From: Paenibacillus terrae
GTDB lineage: Bacteria; Bacillota; Bacilli; Paenibacillales; Paenibacillaceae
NCBI RefSeq assembly: GCF_005217525.1
Contig: NZ_PNXQ01000016.1
Location: 922,953 to 986,952, forward strand
Direction: 5' to 3'
DNA length: 64,000 nt
The translations under genes were made by a program, and so were the position numbers. Each line of letters begins with the position of its first letter. Within the stretch, counting starts at the first letter, position 1. Shown here in pieces: positions 24,895 through 34,706 of the stretch. Below the pieces are notes generated by a model, which was not told the DNA's origin, made no database searches, and was given only the letters and a program-made list of their open reading frames with translations.

Positions 24895-25850
24895 CCGAGC
24901 ACCGTGCCCGGCTTCATCTGGCCGCCACGAGCAAAGTTCCCGGCTTCCATAACCTTCTTGCCTGCCGGCTGTACCTGTGTCAGCCAGAGCGTACCCTTGC
25001 CCGTCTGCACCTCAATACCACGGGCAGTCAATTGCAGAACTGTCCCGGGTGCCGGAGCATTCGCATCAGCCGCTTCACTATGGATGGAAGGATGCTCGGC
25101 CGCCCATATTTTAAAAACATTTTCTTCCCACAGCGTAAACGCACCGGAAAACGGGACCAGCCCGCGAATCCGGTTGTATATTTGCTGCGCACTATCATTC
25201 CAAGGAATACGCTCATCGTCGCGGTTCAGGTTCGGGGCATAGGTTGCCTCATCATCGTTTTGCGGTGTACGACCCGATTTCCCTGCCAGCAGCTTGGGCA
25301 GCTCATCCTGTAAAAGCTTCGATCCAGCTATGCTCAGCTTCTCAAAAATCGTACCGGATGTATCCTCCGGTTCAATAGCAACCTCAACCCGCGATATCAT
25401 ATCGCCGGTATCCAGTCCTTCCGCCATGTACATCAGTGTCACGCCCGTAACGGTTTCGCCATTAATAATGGCACGCTGAATTGGCGCCCCTCCCCGATAA
25501 CGGGGAAGCAGCGAACCATGCACATTCAGGCAGCCGAAACGGGGCAAGTCCAATACGGATTTAGGCAAAATCTGCCCATAGGCCGCTGTCACGATCAGAT
25601 CAGGATGCAGCTCCGCTACCTGAGCCACCGCTTCCGGCTGGCGCAGGCGGGTCGGTTGAAGCACGGGCAACCCGCGCTTCTCTGCTGCTTCCTTGACTGG
25701 CGTAGGCGTCAATATTTTTTTTCGTCCCTGCGGCTTATCCGGCTGCGTAATGACACCGACTACGTTGTAGCCATTGTCCAGCAGCATGTTCAACGAAGGC
25801 ACAGCAAAATCCGGCGTGCCCATAAAGACGATACGAATGTCTTGACTCAT
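24891..25850 (-). CDS. fmt: Methionyl-tRNA formyltransferase
   Basis: It formylates initiator Met-tRNA using 10-formyltetrahydrofolate. The N-terminus IRIVFMGTPDFAVPSL, the LNVHGSLLPRYRGGAPIQRA motif holding the catalytic Asn-His, and the DTGDMI loop are intact. The C-terminal tRNA-binding domain ends in GGQMKPGTVLG. It is 319 residues long. It starts six bases after def and overlaps rsmB; def and fmt act on the same formyl-methionine group. Confidence 0.97.
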   Translation of the reverse strand: MSQDIRIVFMGTPDFAVPSLNMLLDNGYNVVGVITQPDKPQGRKKILTPTPVKEAAEKRGLPVLQPTRLRQPEAVAQVAELHPDLIVTAAYGQILPKSVLDLPRFGCLNVHGSLLPRYRGGAPIQRAIINGETVTGVTLMYMAEGLDTGDMISRVEVAIEPEDTSGTIFEKLSIAGSKLLQDELPKLLAGKSGRTPQNDDEATYAPNLNRDDERIPWNDSAQQIYNRIRGLVPFSGAFTLWEENVFKIWAAEHPSIHSEAADANAPAPGTVLQLTARGIEVQTGKGTLWLTQVQPAGKKVMEAGNFARGGQMKPGTVLG

Positions 25851-25856
25851 CGAACC

Positions 25857-26354
25857 TCACTCTCCTGTCTGACGGTTCGGTCCTGGCTGTTCCGGAGCAA
25901 CCTCATATACTTTTTCCGCAATATCCGTGAACAAAACTCCGTTCAAATGGTCAATTTCATGTTGAAAAGCACGAGAAAGCAATCCGGTCGCTGTCACTGT
26001 AATGGCCTTACCATCGCGGTCCAGCCCTTTGACAGTTACCTTCTCGGCACGACGCACATCACCATTTAAGCCAGGAATGCTCAAACAGCCCTCCGCACCA
26101 AATTGCTCGCCTTCTTCGGACACAATTTCAGGATTAATCATTTTAATTAAACCGTGCTCATCTCCAGCATCTACAACGATTAGTCGCTTCAAAATACCTA
26201 CCTGCGGAGCCGCAAGACCCACTCCCTCCGCTTCATACATGGTATCTGCCATATCGTCGAGCAGCTTTTGCACGTTAGGCGTAATTTTAGTAACTTCCTT
26301 TGCTACTTTGTGCAGCACATCATCCGGTTCCAACACTATAATTCTAATTGACAT
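25857..26354 (-). CDS. def: Peptide deformylase
   Basis: A metalloenzyme that removes the N-formyl group from new proteins. Three family motifs are seen: GVGLAAPQVG, EGCLSIPG (Cys ligand) and QHEIDHLNG (two His ligands and catalytic Glu). At 165 residues it is the short type 1 form. Its C-terminus extends a little with APEQPGPNR. It follows priA after 130 bases with no clear terminator, and is tightly linked to fmt downstream. Confidence 0.97.
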   Translation of the reverse strand: MSIRIIVLEPDDVLHKVAKEVTKITPNVQKLLDDMADTMYEAEGVGLAAPQVGILKRLIVVDAGDEHGLIKMINPEIVSEEGEQFGAEGCLSIPGLNGDVRRAEKVTVKGLDRDGKAITVTATGLLSRAFQHEIDHLNGVLFTDIAEKVYEVAPEQPGPNRQTGE

Positions 26355-26484
26355 GACAATAGAACACCTTCCTCTTTATCCTTCATTTGAGCTTCGTCGT
26401 ATTCACAACAAGTGCGACTGCTACATTATCCTATGTACGGACGGCTTGTCCGCATTAACTGTGCCGAAAACTTTTGCGCATACG

Positions 26485-29106
26485 CTACATAAGCATTTGC
26501 GGATCGACATCCAGACTGATCAGCAGCTTTTGGGCCTGTGCGGATTCCGCCATTTCATCAGCTACCTGCCGGGCCAAATCAATTGCATCTATATTTCCAC
26601 GCCATTTTATCATACATTGAAATCGGTATCTATTCTTGATTCTCGAAATCGGTGAAGCTACGGGCCCCAAAATGTCAAGTACATCCGATGTAAGCCGATC
26701 CATATTGCCTAACCACCCCATTTGTCTTGCCCTCCCCTGTAGAGTGGCTGAATAGTTCTCAGCCAGTCGAACCAGTACCGGGAGCTGCTCGTGAGAAAAA
26801 GTCACCAAAATGAGACGGCAATACGGTGGGTAATGCAGATTACGGCGGTGTTTTAATTCTTCCCTGACAAAAGAACCGTAGTCGTGCCGACTCGCGTGAA
26901 TAACCGAGTAATGTTCCGGTGTATAGGTTTGCACGAACACTTCCCCAGGCAATTGATGCCTCCCAGCGCGTCCGGCTACCTGTGTTAACAACTGGAATGT
27001 CTTTTCCGCAGCCCGAAAATCCGGTAAATTAAGCGCCGAATCCGCAGTGATAACACCTACCAGCGTTACATCGGGAAAGTCCAGCCCTTTGGCAACCATT
27101 TGGGTGCCGAGCAGTACATCCGCTTTTTTATCACGAAATTGCTTGAGCAGCTTTTCATGGGCATTTTTCTCCGTCGTTGTATCGACGTCCATCCGCACGA
27201 CACGTATACCGGGAAACAGCTTTGCCAGTTCCTCTTCCACTCGCTGAGTACCAGTGCCAAAGTAGCGAATATGCTCACTACCGCATTCCGGGCAAACCTG
27301 AGGTACGGGCTCAGAATAACCGCAGTAATGGCAACGCAAATTGTTCGAACGCTGATGATATGTGAGCGAAATATCACAATGCGGGCAACCCGCCACATAG
27401 CCGCAGCTACGGCACATGACGAACGTGGAATGTCCGCGCCGATTCAGCAGCAATACGGTCTGTTCCTTACGCTCCAGTCGCTCTGCGATTCCGTTATGCA
27501 ATGCGCGGCTGAACATGGAACGGTTGCCAGCATGCAGTTCCTCGCGCATATCCATGATATGCACCTCGGGTAATGAGTTCCCTAGTGCGCGAGTCTGCAT
27601 TTCAAGCAGCAGCGGCGCAAACTCATCATTGCTTTGCGAGCGGGCCGCGTAATAGCTTTCCAGCGACGGCGTAGCCGAGCCAAGAATAACCACAGCCCCA
27701 TGCTGATGGGCTCTGCGTACAGCCACGTCACGCGCGTGGTATTTGGGTGTCTCCTCCTGCTTATAGGAGGTTTCATGCTCCTCATCCATAATAATAAGAC
27801 CAAGTTCACGAAAAGGCGCAAATACAGCCGAACGGGCGCCAATCGCCACTTTCACACGGCCTTCGCGTATTTTGCGCCACTCGTCGTAACGTTCGCCACC
27901 AGACAGTCTGCTATGCATCACCGCGACCTGATCGCCAAAGCGACCTTTAAAACGCTCTACCATTTGCGGTGTCAACGATATTTCCGGAACCAGCACAATC
28001 GCCTGACGATTCTGCTCAATACAGCGTTGAATCGTCTGGAGATAAATTTCCGTCTTACCACTGCCCGTAACTCCATGCAGCAAATAAGCTCCTTGCTCAC
28101 GTGTATCCAACTGCTGGATGATCCGTTCATACACGTATTGCTGCTCTTCGGTGAGCGGCAACGGCTTCGTAGGCTTGAAGTTTCTACCCCGATAAGGATC
28201 GCGGAACACCTCTACATCCTCAAGCACCGCATAGCCCTTATCCTCCAGCGCCTTGACCGTTGCAGCTGATACACTAAGCGAGGTCATGACTTCCTTCAGC
28301 GGCAGGGGCAGGAACTCGCTGCGTTCCAGTAAAAAAGCAAGTACCTCCCGCTGACGCTGCGCTTTGGTGGAAAACTGTTCCAGCGCCGCTGATGCCTCTT
28401 CTATGCCGATAGCCAAATCCACAGCCTTCATGGTCTTCTTGCCAAGCTTGTCCTTTATAACCTGACTCTCCTGAAGCACCCCCCGGCGCAACAGCGATTT
28501 AATAATCTCTGCTTCTTCGGGGAAACGGCGGCTTAGCTGCTGAAGCGGGACTTGCTCCTTCTCCTGAATAAAGCTGACAATCTGGCGTTCAGCCGGGTCG
28601 CTCATACCATCGTCGGTCAGAAGAGCCCATTCGGGTTCTCTCCTCATATCCGGTCGCATGGCTCGATGTGTATCCGCTTCTGAACCGTAATTGAAAACGT
28701 CAGCAGCAGACAGATGATCTGTGAACTCCTGCTGCTCAGCGATAGAAATATAACGTTCGGCCTTGCCCTTTAACGCTGTAGGAATCATCACTTGCAGCGC
28801 CATAATTTGATTACAGGCATAGCGTTCGCTTATCCATTTACCCAGTTCTACCAGATCCGGAGACAGGGGCGGTACCAAATCCAGCAGCTCCTGTATCGCC
28901 CTCATCCGATATTTCGGCGGCTCCTCGGCCGGTACTACCGAAATGACAAAAGCCTGCACCGTCCGTTTGCCGAACGGCACTGCAACCCGGCTACCCGGCT
29001 CAATCCATGGCCGCATCGACTCAGGAATCAGATAATCGAAAGTACGATCCGTATCCTTGGCGGGCACATCTACAATAACTTTGGCAACTAAATTGCCCAT
29101 TTCCAT
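26485..29106 (-). CDS. priA: Primosomal protein N' (replication restart helicase)
   Basis: A 3'-5' helicase that reloads the replisome at abandoned forks. The N-terminal DNA-binding domain begins AKVIVDVPAKDTDRTFDY. Walker A is LLHGVTGSGKTEIY and the DEEH box MDEEHETSYKQ. Eight cysteines in CRSCGYVAGCPHC and CHYCGYSEPVPQVCPEC bind two zinc ions. The length is 873 residues, longer than E. coli PriA but normal for Bacilli. Its ATG overlaps the coaBC stop by one base (TAATG). Confidence 0.97.
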   Translation of the reverse strand: MEMGNLVAKVIVDVPAKDTDRTFDYLIPESMRPWIEPGSRVAVPFGKRTVQAFVISVVPAEEPPKYRMRAIQELLDLVPPLSPDLVELGKWISERYACNQIMALQVMIPTALKGKAERYISIAEQQEFTDHLSAADVFNYGSEADTHRAMRPDMRREPEWALLTDDGMSDPAERQIVSFIQEKEQVPLQQLSRRFPEEAEIIKSLLRRGVLQESQVIKDKLGKKTMKAVDLAIGIEEASAALEQFSTKAQRQREVLAFLLERSEFLPLPLKEVMTSLSVSAATVKALEDKGYAVLEDVEVFRDPYRGRNFKPTKPLPLTEEQQYVYERIIQQLDTREQGAYLLHGVTGSGKTEIYLQTIQRCIEQNRQAIVLVPEISLTPQMVERFKGRFGDQVAVMHSRLSGGERYDEWRKIREGRVKVAIGARSAVFAPFRELGLIIMDEEHETSYKQEETPKYHARDVAVRRAHQHGAVVILGSATPSLESYYAARSQSNDEFAPLLLEMQTRALGNSLPEVHIMDMREELHAGNRSMFSRALHNGIAERLERKEQTVLLLNRRGHSTFVMCRSCGYVAGCPHCDISLTYHQRSNNLRCHYCGYSEPVPQVCPECGSEHIRYFGTGTQRVEEELAKLFPGIRVVRMDVDTTTEKNAHEKLLKQFRDKKADVLLGTQMVAKGLDFPDVTLVGVITADSALNLPDFRAAEKTFQLLTQVAGRAGRHQLPGEVFVQTYTPEHYSVIHASRHDYGSFVREELKHRRNLHYPPYCRLILVTFSHEQLPVLVRLAENYSATLQGRARQMGWLGNMDRLTSDVLDILGPVASPISRIKNRYRFQCMIKWRGNIDAIDLARQVADEMAESAQAQKLLISLDVDPQMLM

Positions 29107-30419
29107 TAATGCAACACCCCACCCATACGTCCAGCCGCTATCGTAAGGAGCTTACGCGCTACTTCTTCCTTTGACTGCACAGGAATACGTTCTACCATTC
29201 CGCCACGGTCATAAATTTGTACAGCGTTCGTATCGACACCAAAGCCTGCTCCATCAACAGTTACGTCGTTGGCTGCCAGAAGGTCACAATTTTTTCGCTC
29301 CAGCTTATCCATAGCATACGTCTCCAGGTTCCCCGTCTCCGCAGCAAAGCCGATTAAAAATTGATGCTTTTTGATTCGTCCGAGCGACTCCAGAATATCG
29401 ATATTCTTCACTAACTCCAGTGTAAATGTACTATCCTTCTTCTTGATCTTGGTCAGTGCCGCCTCACGCGGTCGATAGTCTGCAACCGCAGCAGCCATCA
29501 CGACCAAATTGCTCACTTCCCACTGTCTGAGCACAGCGCTATACATGTCGTCAGCGGACAGAACTTTTTCAATCGAAATGCCCACAGGAGGCTCTGCACT
29601 TGTATTTGCAGCAATCAAATGCACATCAGCACCCAACTCCTGAGCCACTTTTGCGATAGCAAAGCCCATTTTACCGGAAGAGTCGTTCGTAATATAACGT
29701 ACCGGATCAATTCTCTCGATCGTGCCTCCAGCGGTTACAATCACTTTTTTGCCTGACAGAAACCGTTCATTGCCATTCAGCAGCGAACCTTGCGATTGTC
29801 CACCCGAATCCACAGCTTCTCCGCCAAACCAACGTGGTTCCGGCTTGTTGGTGACGGCCTTACCTTCCTGTTCTTGCTGTTCAAAAAACCGTTCTACCGT
29901 TTGTACGATGGTTTCCGGCTCTTCCAACCGTCCTTTGCCAACATAACCACAAGCCAGCAATCCTTCACCCGGCTCAATCATCATGACACCCCGGGATACG
30001 AGCGTCTCCATGTTTTGCATTACTGCGGGATGAGTGTACATATGCACGTTCATAGCAGGTGCTACCATAATAGGTGCTGTCGTAGCCAGCAGCGTTGTGG
30101 ATAGCATATCATCAGCAAGCCCATGCGCCATTTTCCCGATGATATTTGCGGTTGCAGGTGCAACCAGCACCAGATCGGCCTTGTCCGCCAGATGAATATG
30201 GGATACGACGGACGGTTCTCTTTCATCAAACGTGTCACTGTATACCGGATTACGAGAGAGCGACTGAAGTGTAAGCTCGGTAATAAACTCCTTCGCGGAT
30301 GCCGTCATAATGACATGAACCTCGGCTCCCTTTTGCGTTAGCTTACTACACAGCGCAGCCCCTTTATAAGCGGCAATTCCGCCGGTAATACCAAGAATAA
30401 TAACTTTCCCCTTCAACAT
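29106..30419 (-). CDS. coaBC: Bifunctional phosphopantothenoylcysteine decarboxylase/phosphopantothenate-cysteine ligase
   Basis: It makes 4'-phosphopantetheine for coenzyme A. The N-terminal FMN-dependent CoaC half has GGIAAYKGAAL, the catalytic-His motif HIHLADKADLVLVAPATAN, PAMNVHMY and the ACGYVGKGRLEEP lid. The C-terminal CoaB half begins KVIVTAGGTIERIDPVR. At 437 residues it carries a linker of about 40 Gly/Gln/Ser-rich residues between halves, longer than usual. GGGGGAG precedes the ATG. A terminator separates it from rpoZ upstream. Confidence 0.97.
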   Translation of the reverse strand: MLKGKVIILGITGGIAAYKGAALCSKLTQKGAEVHVIMTASAKEFITELTLQSLSRNPVYSDTFDEREPSVVSHIHLADKADLVLVAPATANIIGKMAHGLADDMLSTTLLATTAPIMVAPAMNVHMYTHPAVMQNMETLVSRGVMMIEPGEGLLACGYVGKGRLEEPETIVQTVERFFEQQEQEGKAVTNKPEPRWFGGEAVDSGGQSQGSLLNGNERFLSGKKVIVTAGGTIERIDPVRYITNDSSGKMGFAIAKVAQELGADVHLIAANTSAEPPVGISIEKVLSADDMYSAVLRQWEVSNLVVMAAAVADYRPREAALTKIKKKDSTFTLELVKNIDILESLGRIKKHQFLIGFAAETGNLETYAMDKLERKNCDLLAANDVTVDGAGFGVDTNAVQIYDRGGMVERIPVQSKEEVARKLLTIAAGRMGGVLH

Positions 30420-30438
30420 CGTTAACTCCCCCTGACCG

Positions 30439-30463
30439 AAAAAAATAACAACCTTGCGGTTGT
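30439..30463 (-). terminator. Terminator between rpoZ and coaBC
   Basis: On the minus strand ACAACC-GCAA-GGTTGT (GNRA loop) is followed by TATTTTTTT. It may attenuate rather than fully stop readthrough into coaBC. Confidence 0.7.
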
Positions 30464-30509
30464 CAAAGAAATTGGCATTGCGCCCGGTTATAATAATTGT
30501 CTACAATTC

Positions 30510-30713
30510 TTATTCGTCTTCGCCGCTTTCAAGACGCAAATGATCCGCGTAGATCTCTTCCAATGCCACTCCAACCTGCTTGTGGGATTTAGGATTCTTG
30601 AGAGTCGTCTTCTCACCCTCGCGCAACTGTCTGGCACGGCGTGAAGCCGCTACAACCAACGAATACTTACTATCTGCCTTTTTCATCATTTCATCAATGG
30701 AAGGATACAGCAC
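30510..30713 (-). CDS. rpoZ: RNA polymerase omega subunit
   Basis: The small subunit that stabilises RNA polymerase assembly. About 67 residues: [28 protein letters not shown] and VGVALEEI are the conserved segments. The start is taken as GTG at 30713, seven bases after AGAGGTG, so the protein begins near LYPSID as in Bacillus; an ATG at 30731 would add six residues overlapping the ribosome site. It follows gmk by 119 bases, the usual gmk-rpoZ pair. Confidence 0.93.
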   Translation of the reverse strand: MLYPSIDEMMKKADSKYSLVVAASRRARQLREGEKTTLKNPKSHKQVGVALEEIYADHLRLESGEDE

Positions 30714-30832
30714 GAATAGACACCTCTTCATGTAGTTTTGGGACTATACAGGCTGAATTCCAGTGTACATTTCCGAGTTCAGCTTGTATAGTAATTTTCT
30801 CTTTAAGTACGCTTGGCATATATAGTCCTCGT

Positions 30833-31405
30833 TTATGGATGGACCTTACAATGTTCGGCGATAATAATGGATTCTATTCGTTTACAAGCGAAATCAATCT
30901 CATCATTGACAACCGCATAATCATAGTGACGCAACAGATTCATTTCATCCACAGCTACCGACATGCGGTGATCAATGGTTGCCTGAGTTTCTGTACCCCG
31001 CCCCCGAATCCGGTCCTTCAATTCATCCAGCGAAGGCGGAAGCAAGAAAATGAAAATGCCATCAGGAAATTTTTCCTTCACTTTGAGCGCTCCCTGAACC
31101 TCAATCTCCAGAAAAATATCTTTTCCCTGCGCAAGCGTCTGATCTACAAAATCACGCGGAGTGCCGTAATAGTTACCTACGTACTCCGCATGCTCCAGCA
31201 GCTCATCCCGTTCAATCATGCCCAAAAACTGTTCACGCGACTTAAAAAAATAGTTAACTCCGTCCTGTTCACCCATGCGGGGCGTGCGGGTTGTCGCGGA
31301 AACCGAGTATGTCAATTCCGGCAGTTTTTCACGCAGTGCGTTGCCTACTGTTCCTTTGCCGACACCCGAAGGTCCGGATAATACAAATAATAATCCCTTA
31401 GCCAT
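30833..31405 (-). CDS. gmk: Guanylate kinase
   Basis: It converts GMP to GDP. The P-loop is [12 protein letters not shown], followed by [20 protein letters not shown] (GMP binding) and [20 protein letters not shown]. The length is 190 residues from the ATG at 31405, which follows GGAGTG at six bases; the upstream ATG at 31417 overlaps that site. It starts 14 bases after remA and shares its operon, as in Bacilli (yicC-remA-gmk-rpoZ). Confidence 0.97.
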   Translation of the reverse strand: MAKGLLFVLSGPSGVGKGTVGNALREKLPELTYSVSATTRTPRMGEQDGVNYFFKSREQFLGMIERDELLEHAEYVGNYYGTPRDFVDQTLAQGKDIFLEIEVQGALKVKEKFPDGIFIFLLPPSLDELKDRIRGRGTETQATIDHRMSVAVDEMNLLRHYDYAVVNDEIDFACKRIESIIIAEHCKVHP

Positions 31406-31419
31406 AGTACACTCCATTT

Positions 31420-31680
31420 TTATTCGTCATTGTCATCATCTTTAGTGGATAGTCGATGAGCGACCGTTTCCGGCTGCACCGCAGACAAGATCACATGATC
31501 ACTGTCCGTTATAATAACAGCTCGTGTCCGGCGGCCATAGGTAGCGTCAATCAACATATGACGGTCCCTAGCTTCTTGTATAATCCGCTTGATCGGAGCA
31601 GACTCCGGACTGACGATGGAGATAATTCGGTTGGCCGACACGATATTGCCGAAACCAATATTGATCAATTTGATTGCCAT
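31420..31680 (-). CDS. remA: Extracellular matrix regulatory protein RemA (DUF370)
   Basis: An 86-residue DNA-binding protein that in B. subtilis activates biofilm matrix and osmoprotection genes and forms rings. [20 protein letters not shown] and [20 protein letters not shown] are near-invariant in the family. The ATG at 31680 is chosen because the family starts at [15 protein letters not shown] lies 12 bases upstream. It stands between yicC and gmk. Confidence 0.96.
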   Translation of the reverse strand: MAIKLINIGFGNIVSANRIISIVSPESAPIKRIIQEARDRHMLIDATYGRRTRAVIITDSDHVILSAVQPETVAHRLSTKDDDNDE

Positions 31681-31736
31681 ATTCAGGTCTTTCCCCCTAT
31701 ACATGTGACTATTGCAGCCGTGCCGCTACCAGGTAG

Positions 31737-32624
31737 CTACTCGATGTTTGCAGCCTGCTCACGAATTTTTTCCAGCTCCGCCTTCATCTCGACGACTAAA
31801 TTAACTAGCGCAAGATGATTGGCCTTGGAGCCGATCGTGTTGACTTCCCTGTTCATTTCCTGGATTAAAAAATCTAATTTGCGACCGGCTGGCTCGTCCG
31901 ACAGCAGCAATCCCCTGCATTGCCCAAAGTGACTTTGAAGCCGGGTAAGCTCCTCATCAATACTGCTGCGATCCGCGAATAAAGCAATCTCCATTCCGAA
32001 CTTATGCTCATCAAGCGTAAATGAACCATCCTGAAGCTCAGTAAGTCTGTGTTTTAGCCTGTTGCGGTAGTCGCTCACAACATGAGGAGCCAGCACAGTC
32101 ATTTCATGATGCAGGGACTCCAAACGGGAAATACGGGATTCCACATCCTGCGCCAAATGCCCGCCTTCTCGTCTTCTCATGTCCAGCAGTCCCTGCAATG
32201 CTTCATTCAGAGCTTGCTGAAGCTGCACTCCCCAGCCCTCTTCGTCTCCATTGCAAGCCTCACCAGGCTCACCCAGAACGTCAGGCAGCGCAAGAATGTC
32301 ACTCATACCCAACGTTCCCTTCACGCCGTACCGATCCGCCAGCTGCTCCGCTGCATGCATATAAGCCTGCACTACAGTGTCATTCAACCGTGCGGCGGGT
32401 ATCTGTTCTTCATCACGTTCCCTGTGAATGAAGACGTCGACACGGCCGCGCTTAATTTGCTGTTGAACCGTTCTTCTCAAGCCATCTTCATAACGAGTCC
32501 ATTCGCGCGGAATCCTCATCATCACTTCGCAATAGCGGTGATTCACCGATTTCAGCTCCAAGCGCACTTTATAGCCTTCATAATGAAGGATGGCTTGACC
32601 GTATCCGGTCATACTCAATGACAT
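31737..32624 (-). CDS. YicC/YloC family endoribonuclease
   Basis: The family starts MSLSMTGYGQA and ends with a helical DUF1732 domain (LDFLIQEMNREVNTIGSKAN), both seen here. Members were recently shown to be endoribonucleases involved in small RNA turnover; the C-terminal GSKAN segment is the most conserved part. About 295 residues from the ATG at 32624; in-frame starts up to 32705 overlap the metS-type gene. A TATAAT lies just upstream on the minus strand. First gene of the remA-gmk group. Confidence 0.92.
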   Translation of the reverse strand: MSLSMTGYGQAILHYEGYKVRLELKSVNHRYCEVMMRIPREWTRYEDGLRRTVQQQIKRGRVDVFIHRERDEEQIPAARLNDTVVQAYMHAAEQLADRYGVKGTLGMSDILALPDVLGEPGEACNGDEEGWGVQLQQALNEALQGLLDMRRREGGHLAQDVESRISRLESLHHEMTVLAPHVVSDYRNRLKHRLTELQDGSFTLDEHKFGMEIALFADRSSIDEELTRLQSHFGQCRGLLLSDEPAGRKLDFLIQEMNREVNTIGSKANHLALVNLVVEMKAELEKIREQAANIE

Positions 32625-32659
32625 CGGCATCACATCCATTATACTATTGTAATTGATTA

Positions 32660-34552
32660 TTATAGTCGAAACAAGGGGGCCTGCACGCGGCCGGATTTTT
32701 GCCATACATAAGAAGTCAGCTCCGCCGTCATTTCATAGAACATAAATGGAGTCATTAAATAGATACCGTTAAAATGCTCCATCGCCGTATCCAGCAGTTC
32801 CTTTGCAATGGTCACGCCCATAGCGCGGCCTTCCTCGCCCTCCAGACCAGACATACGCGCACGAACCTCATCGGACAACTGAATGCCGGGTACCTCGTTG
32901 TGCAAATATTCTGCATTGCGCCCGCTGGCCAGCGGCATAATACCGATAAAAATCGGCACCTCCAAATGACGAGTCTGTTCCCCCATGGCTATAATCAGTT
33001 CGCGATCGTAAACGGGTTGGGTCATAATGTAATCTGCCCCGGAAGCAATTTTCTTCTCCAGCCGCTGCACAGCTTTGTCCAAATGCTTGACATTGGGATT
33101 AAAAGCGGCACCCACCACAAAATTAGCTTTTTGCTTGAGTGGCTTGCCGGAAAAAGCAACACCGTCATTCAACTGCTTGATCATACGTATAATTTCAAAA
33201 GAAGTCATATCATACACCGAGCTGGCACCCGGCAAATCACCGAACCTCGCCGGATCTCCTGTAACGGCCAATACATGATCAATGCCCAGCGCATCAAAGC
33301 CCATCATATGGGACTGGGTACCAATCAGGTTACGGTCACGACAGGCAATATGAATTAACGGGCGCAAGCCCGTTTCAAGGCTCACCAGATGTCCAAGCGC
33401 CATGTTGCTCATGCGAGTAACTGCAAGTGAATTGTCTGCCAGCGTAAGCGCGTCGGCCCCGGCCGCTTTCAGTGCCTGTGCCCCCTGCATGAACCGTGTA
33501 ATGTCCAGATCACGCGGAGGATCAAGCTCCACAATCACCGTATGTCGTTCCTTGACCAATTCCACAATGTTGGGTTCGCTGGCGTTTCTACCGTTGCCCC
33601 GTTCCCCTTTGCGTGTAATCTGTTCCGGCTCAGCCACAATGACTGGCGCATCTGTCCGTACCTCTCTTGGAGCAAGCGGAGGAGGCTGCAAACCATTCAA
33701 AGCTTTAGAAATCGCTGCGATATGCTCTGGTGTGGTGCCGCAGCAGCCACCGATGATTCTCGTACCCAGTTCTACGAAGGAAGCAGCGCATTCCCCAAAA
33801 TATTCAGGCGATGCACCATACACATAGTGACCATCCACATAATCCGCCAGACCCGCATTAGGATATACGGACAGCGGTACAGACAGCGGACCGTCCAGCT
33901 GCTCCATCACACTCATAATCCCCTGTGGGCCAGAGTGACAGTTAAATCCGAGAATATCCGCTCCTTCATTACGCAGCACCGTAAAAGCCTCCGCCACCGA
34001 AAATCCATCCTGTGTACGCCCTACCTGATCGACCGCAAACTGACAAATCACCGGGATATTACTGTATTTACGTACACCCCGAAGCGCAATGCGCACTTCA
34101 TCCAGCGAATAGAACGTTTCGCACAAAATGCCGTCCACCCCTTCGGACAGAAGTGCATCAATCTGCTGATCATAGTTACGAGCCAGCTCTACCTTTGATA
34201 TATTAAGCCGTTTGCCACCGCATATGGAGCCTACCGCACCCACTACATAATGCTCCGGGCCAGCCGCTGCTCTTGCAATTCTCACCCCGGCACGGTTGAT
34301 TTCTTCCACCTTGGATTCCAGTCCGAATCGGGCCAGCTTATAATCGTTTGCAGAAAACGTATTGGTCTCCAGCAACCGTGCTCCCGCTTGTACATATTGA
34401 CGATGCACGTCTGATATGACGTCAGGCGACGTAATATTCAGCTCTTCGTAAGACGTATTTACCGGAAATCCAAGCTGATATAAAAAAGTCCCCATTGCGC
34501 CGTCTCCGACAATAATTTCACGATCCAGCACAGTACGCAAATCCGGTTTCAT
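32660..34552 (-). CDS. Bifunctional homocysteine S-methyltransferase/5,10-methylenetetrahydrofolate reductase (YitJ-like)
   Basis: The N-terminal half (about 1-295) is a zinc-dependent homocysteine methyltransferase with GDGAMGTFLYQLGF, ETNTFSAN and the IIGGCCGTTPEHI zinc motif. A linker of about 40 residues follows. The C-terminal half (about 335-630) is a MetF-type flavoprotein with VELDPPRDLD, LAVTGDP and DYIMTQPVYD. At 630 residues it matches B. subtilis YitJ. The two activities make methyl-THF and methionine in one chain. No S-box SAM riboswitch is visible in the 150 bases upstream, although yitJ has one in B. subtilis. Confidence 0.94.
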   Translation of the reverse strand: MKPDLRTVLDREIIVGDGAMGTFLYQLGFPVNTSYEELNITSPDVISDVHRQYVQAGARLLETNTFSANDYKLARFGLESKVEEINRAGVRIARAAAGPEHYVVGAVGSICGGKRLNISKVELARNYDQQIDALLSEGVDGILCETFYSLDEVRIALRGVRKYSNIPVICQFAVDQVGRTQDGFSVAEAFTVLRNEGADILGFNCHSGPQGIMSVMEQLDGPLSVPLSVYPNAGLADYVDGHYVYGASPEYFGECAASFVELGTRIIGGCCGTTPEHIAAISKALNGLQPPPLAPREVRTDAPVIVAEPEQITRKGERGNGRNASEPNIVELVKERHTVIVELDPPRDLDITRFMQGAQALKAAGADALTLADNSLAVTRMSNMALGHLVSLETGLRPLIHIACRDRNLIGTQSHMMGFDALGIDHVLAVTGDPARFGDLPGASSVYDMTSFEIIRMIKQLNDGVAFSGKPLKQKANFVVGAAFNPNVKHLDKAVQRLEKKIASGADYIMTQPVYDRELIIAMGEQTRHLEVPIFIGIMPLASGRNAEYLHNEVPGIQLSDEVRARMSGLEGEEGRAMGVTIAKELLDTAMEHFNGIYLMTPFMFYEMTAELTSYVWQKSGRVQAPLFRL

Positions 34553-34706
34553 ACCCTCTTCTCCACCCCGCTCTTTATTTTCATACTAATGTAACATAAA
34601 GAGACTGCAAACATAAGCCAAAAACAAAAAAAAGCAGCCCCACTCCCCATCATTATGCGATCAGGAGCGAAGCAACTTGACTCATCATTGCTATATTCTA
34701 TTACCT

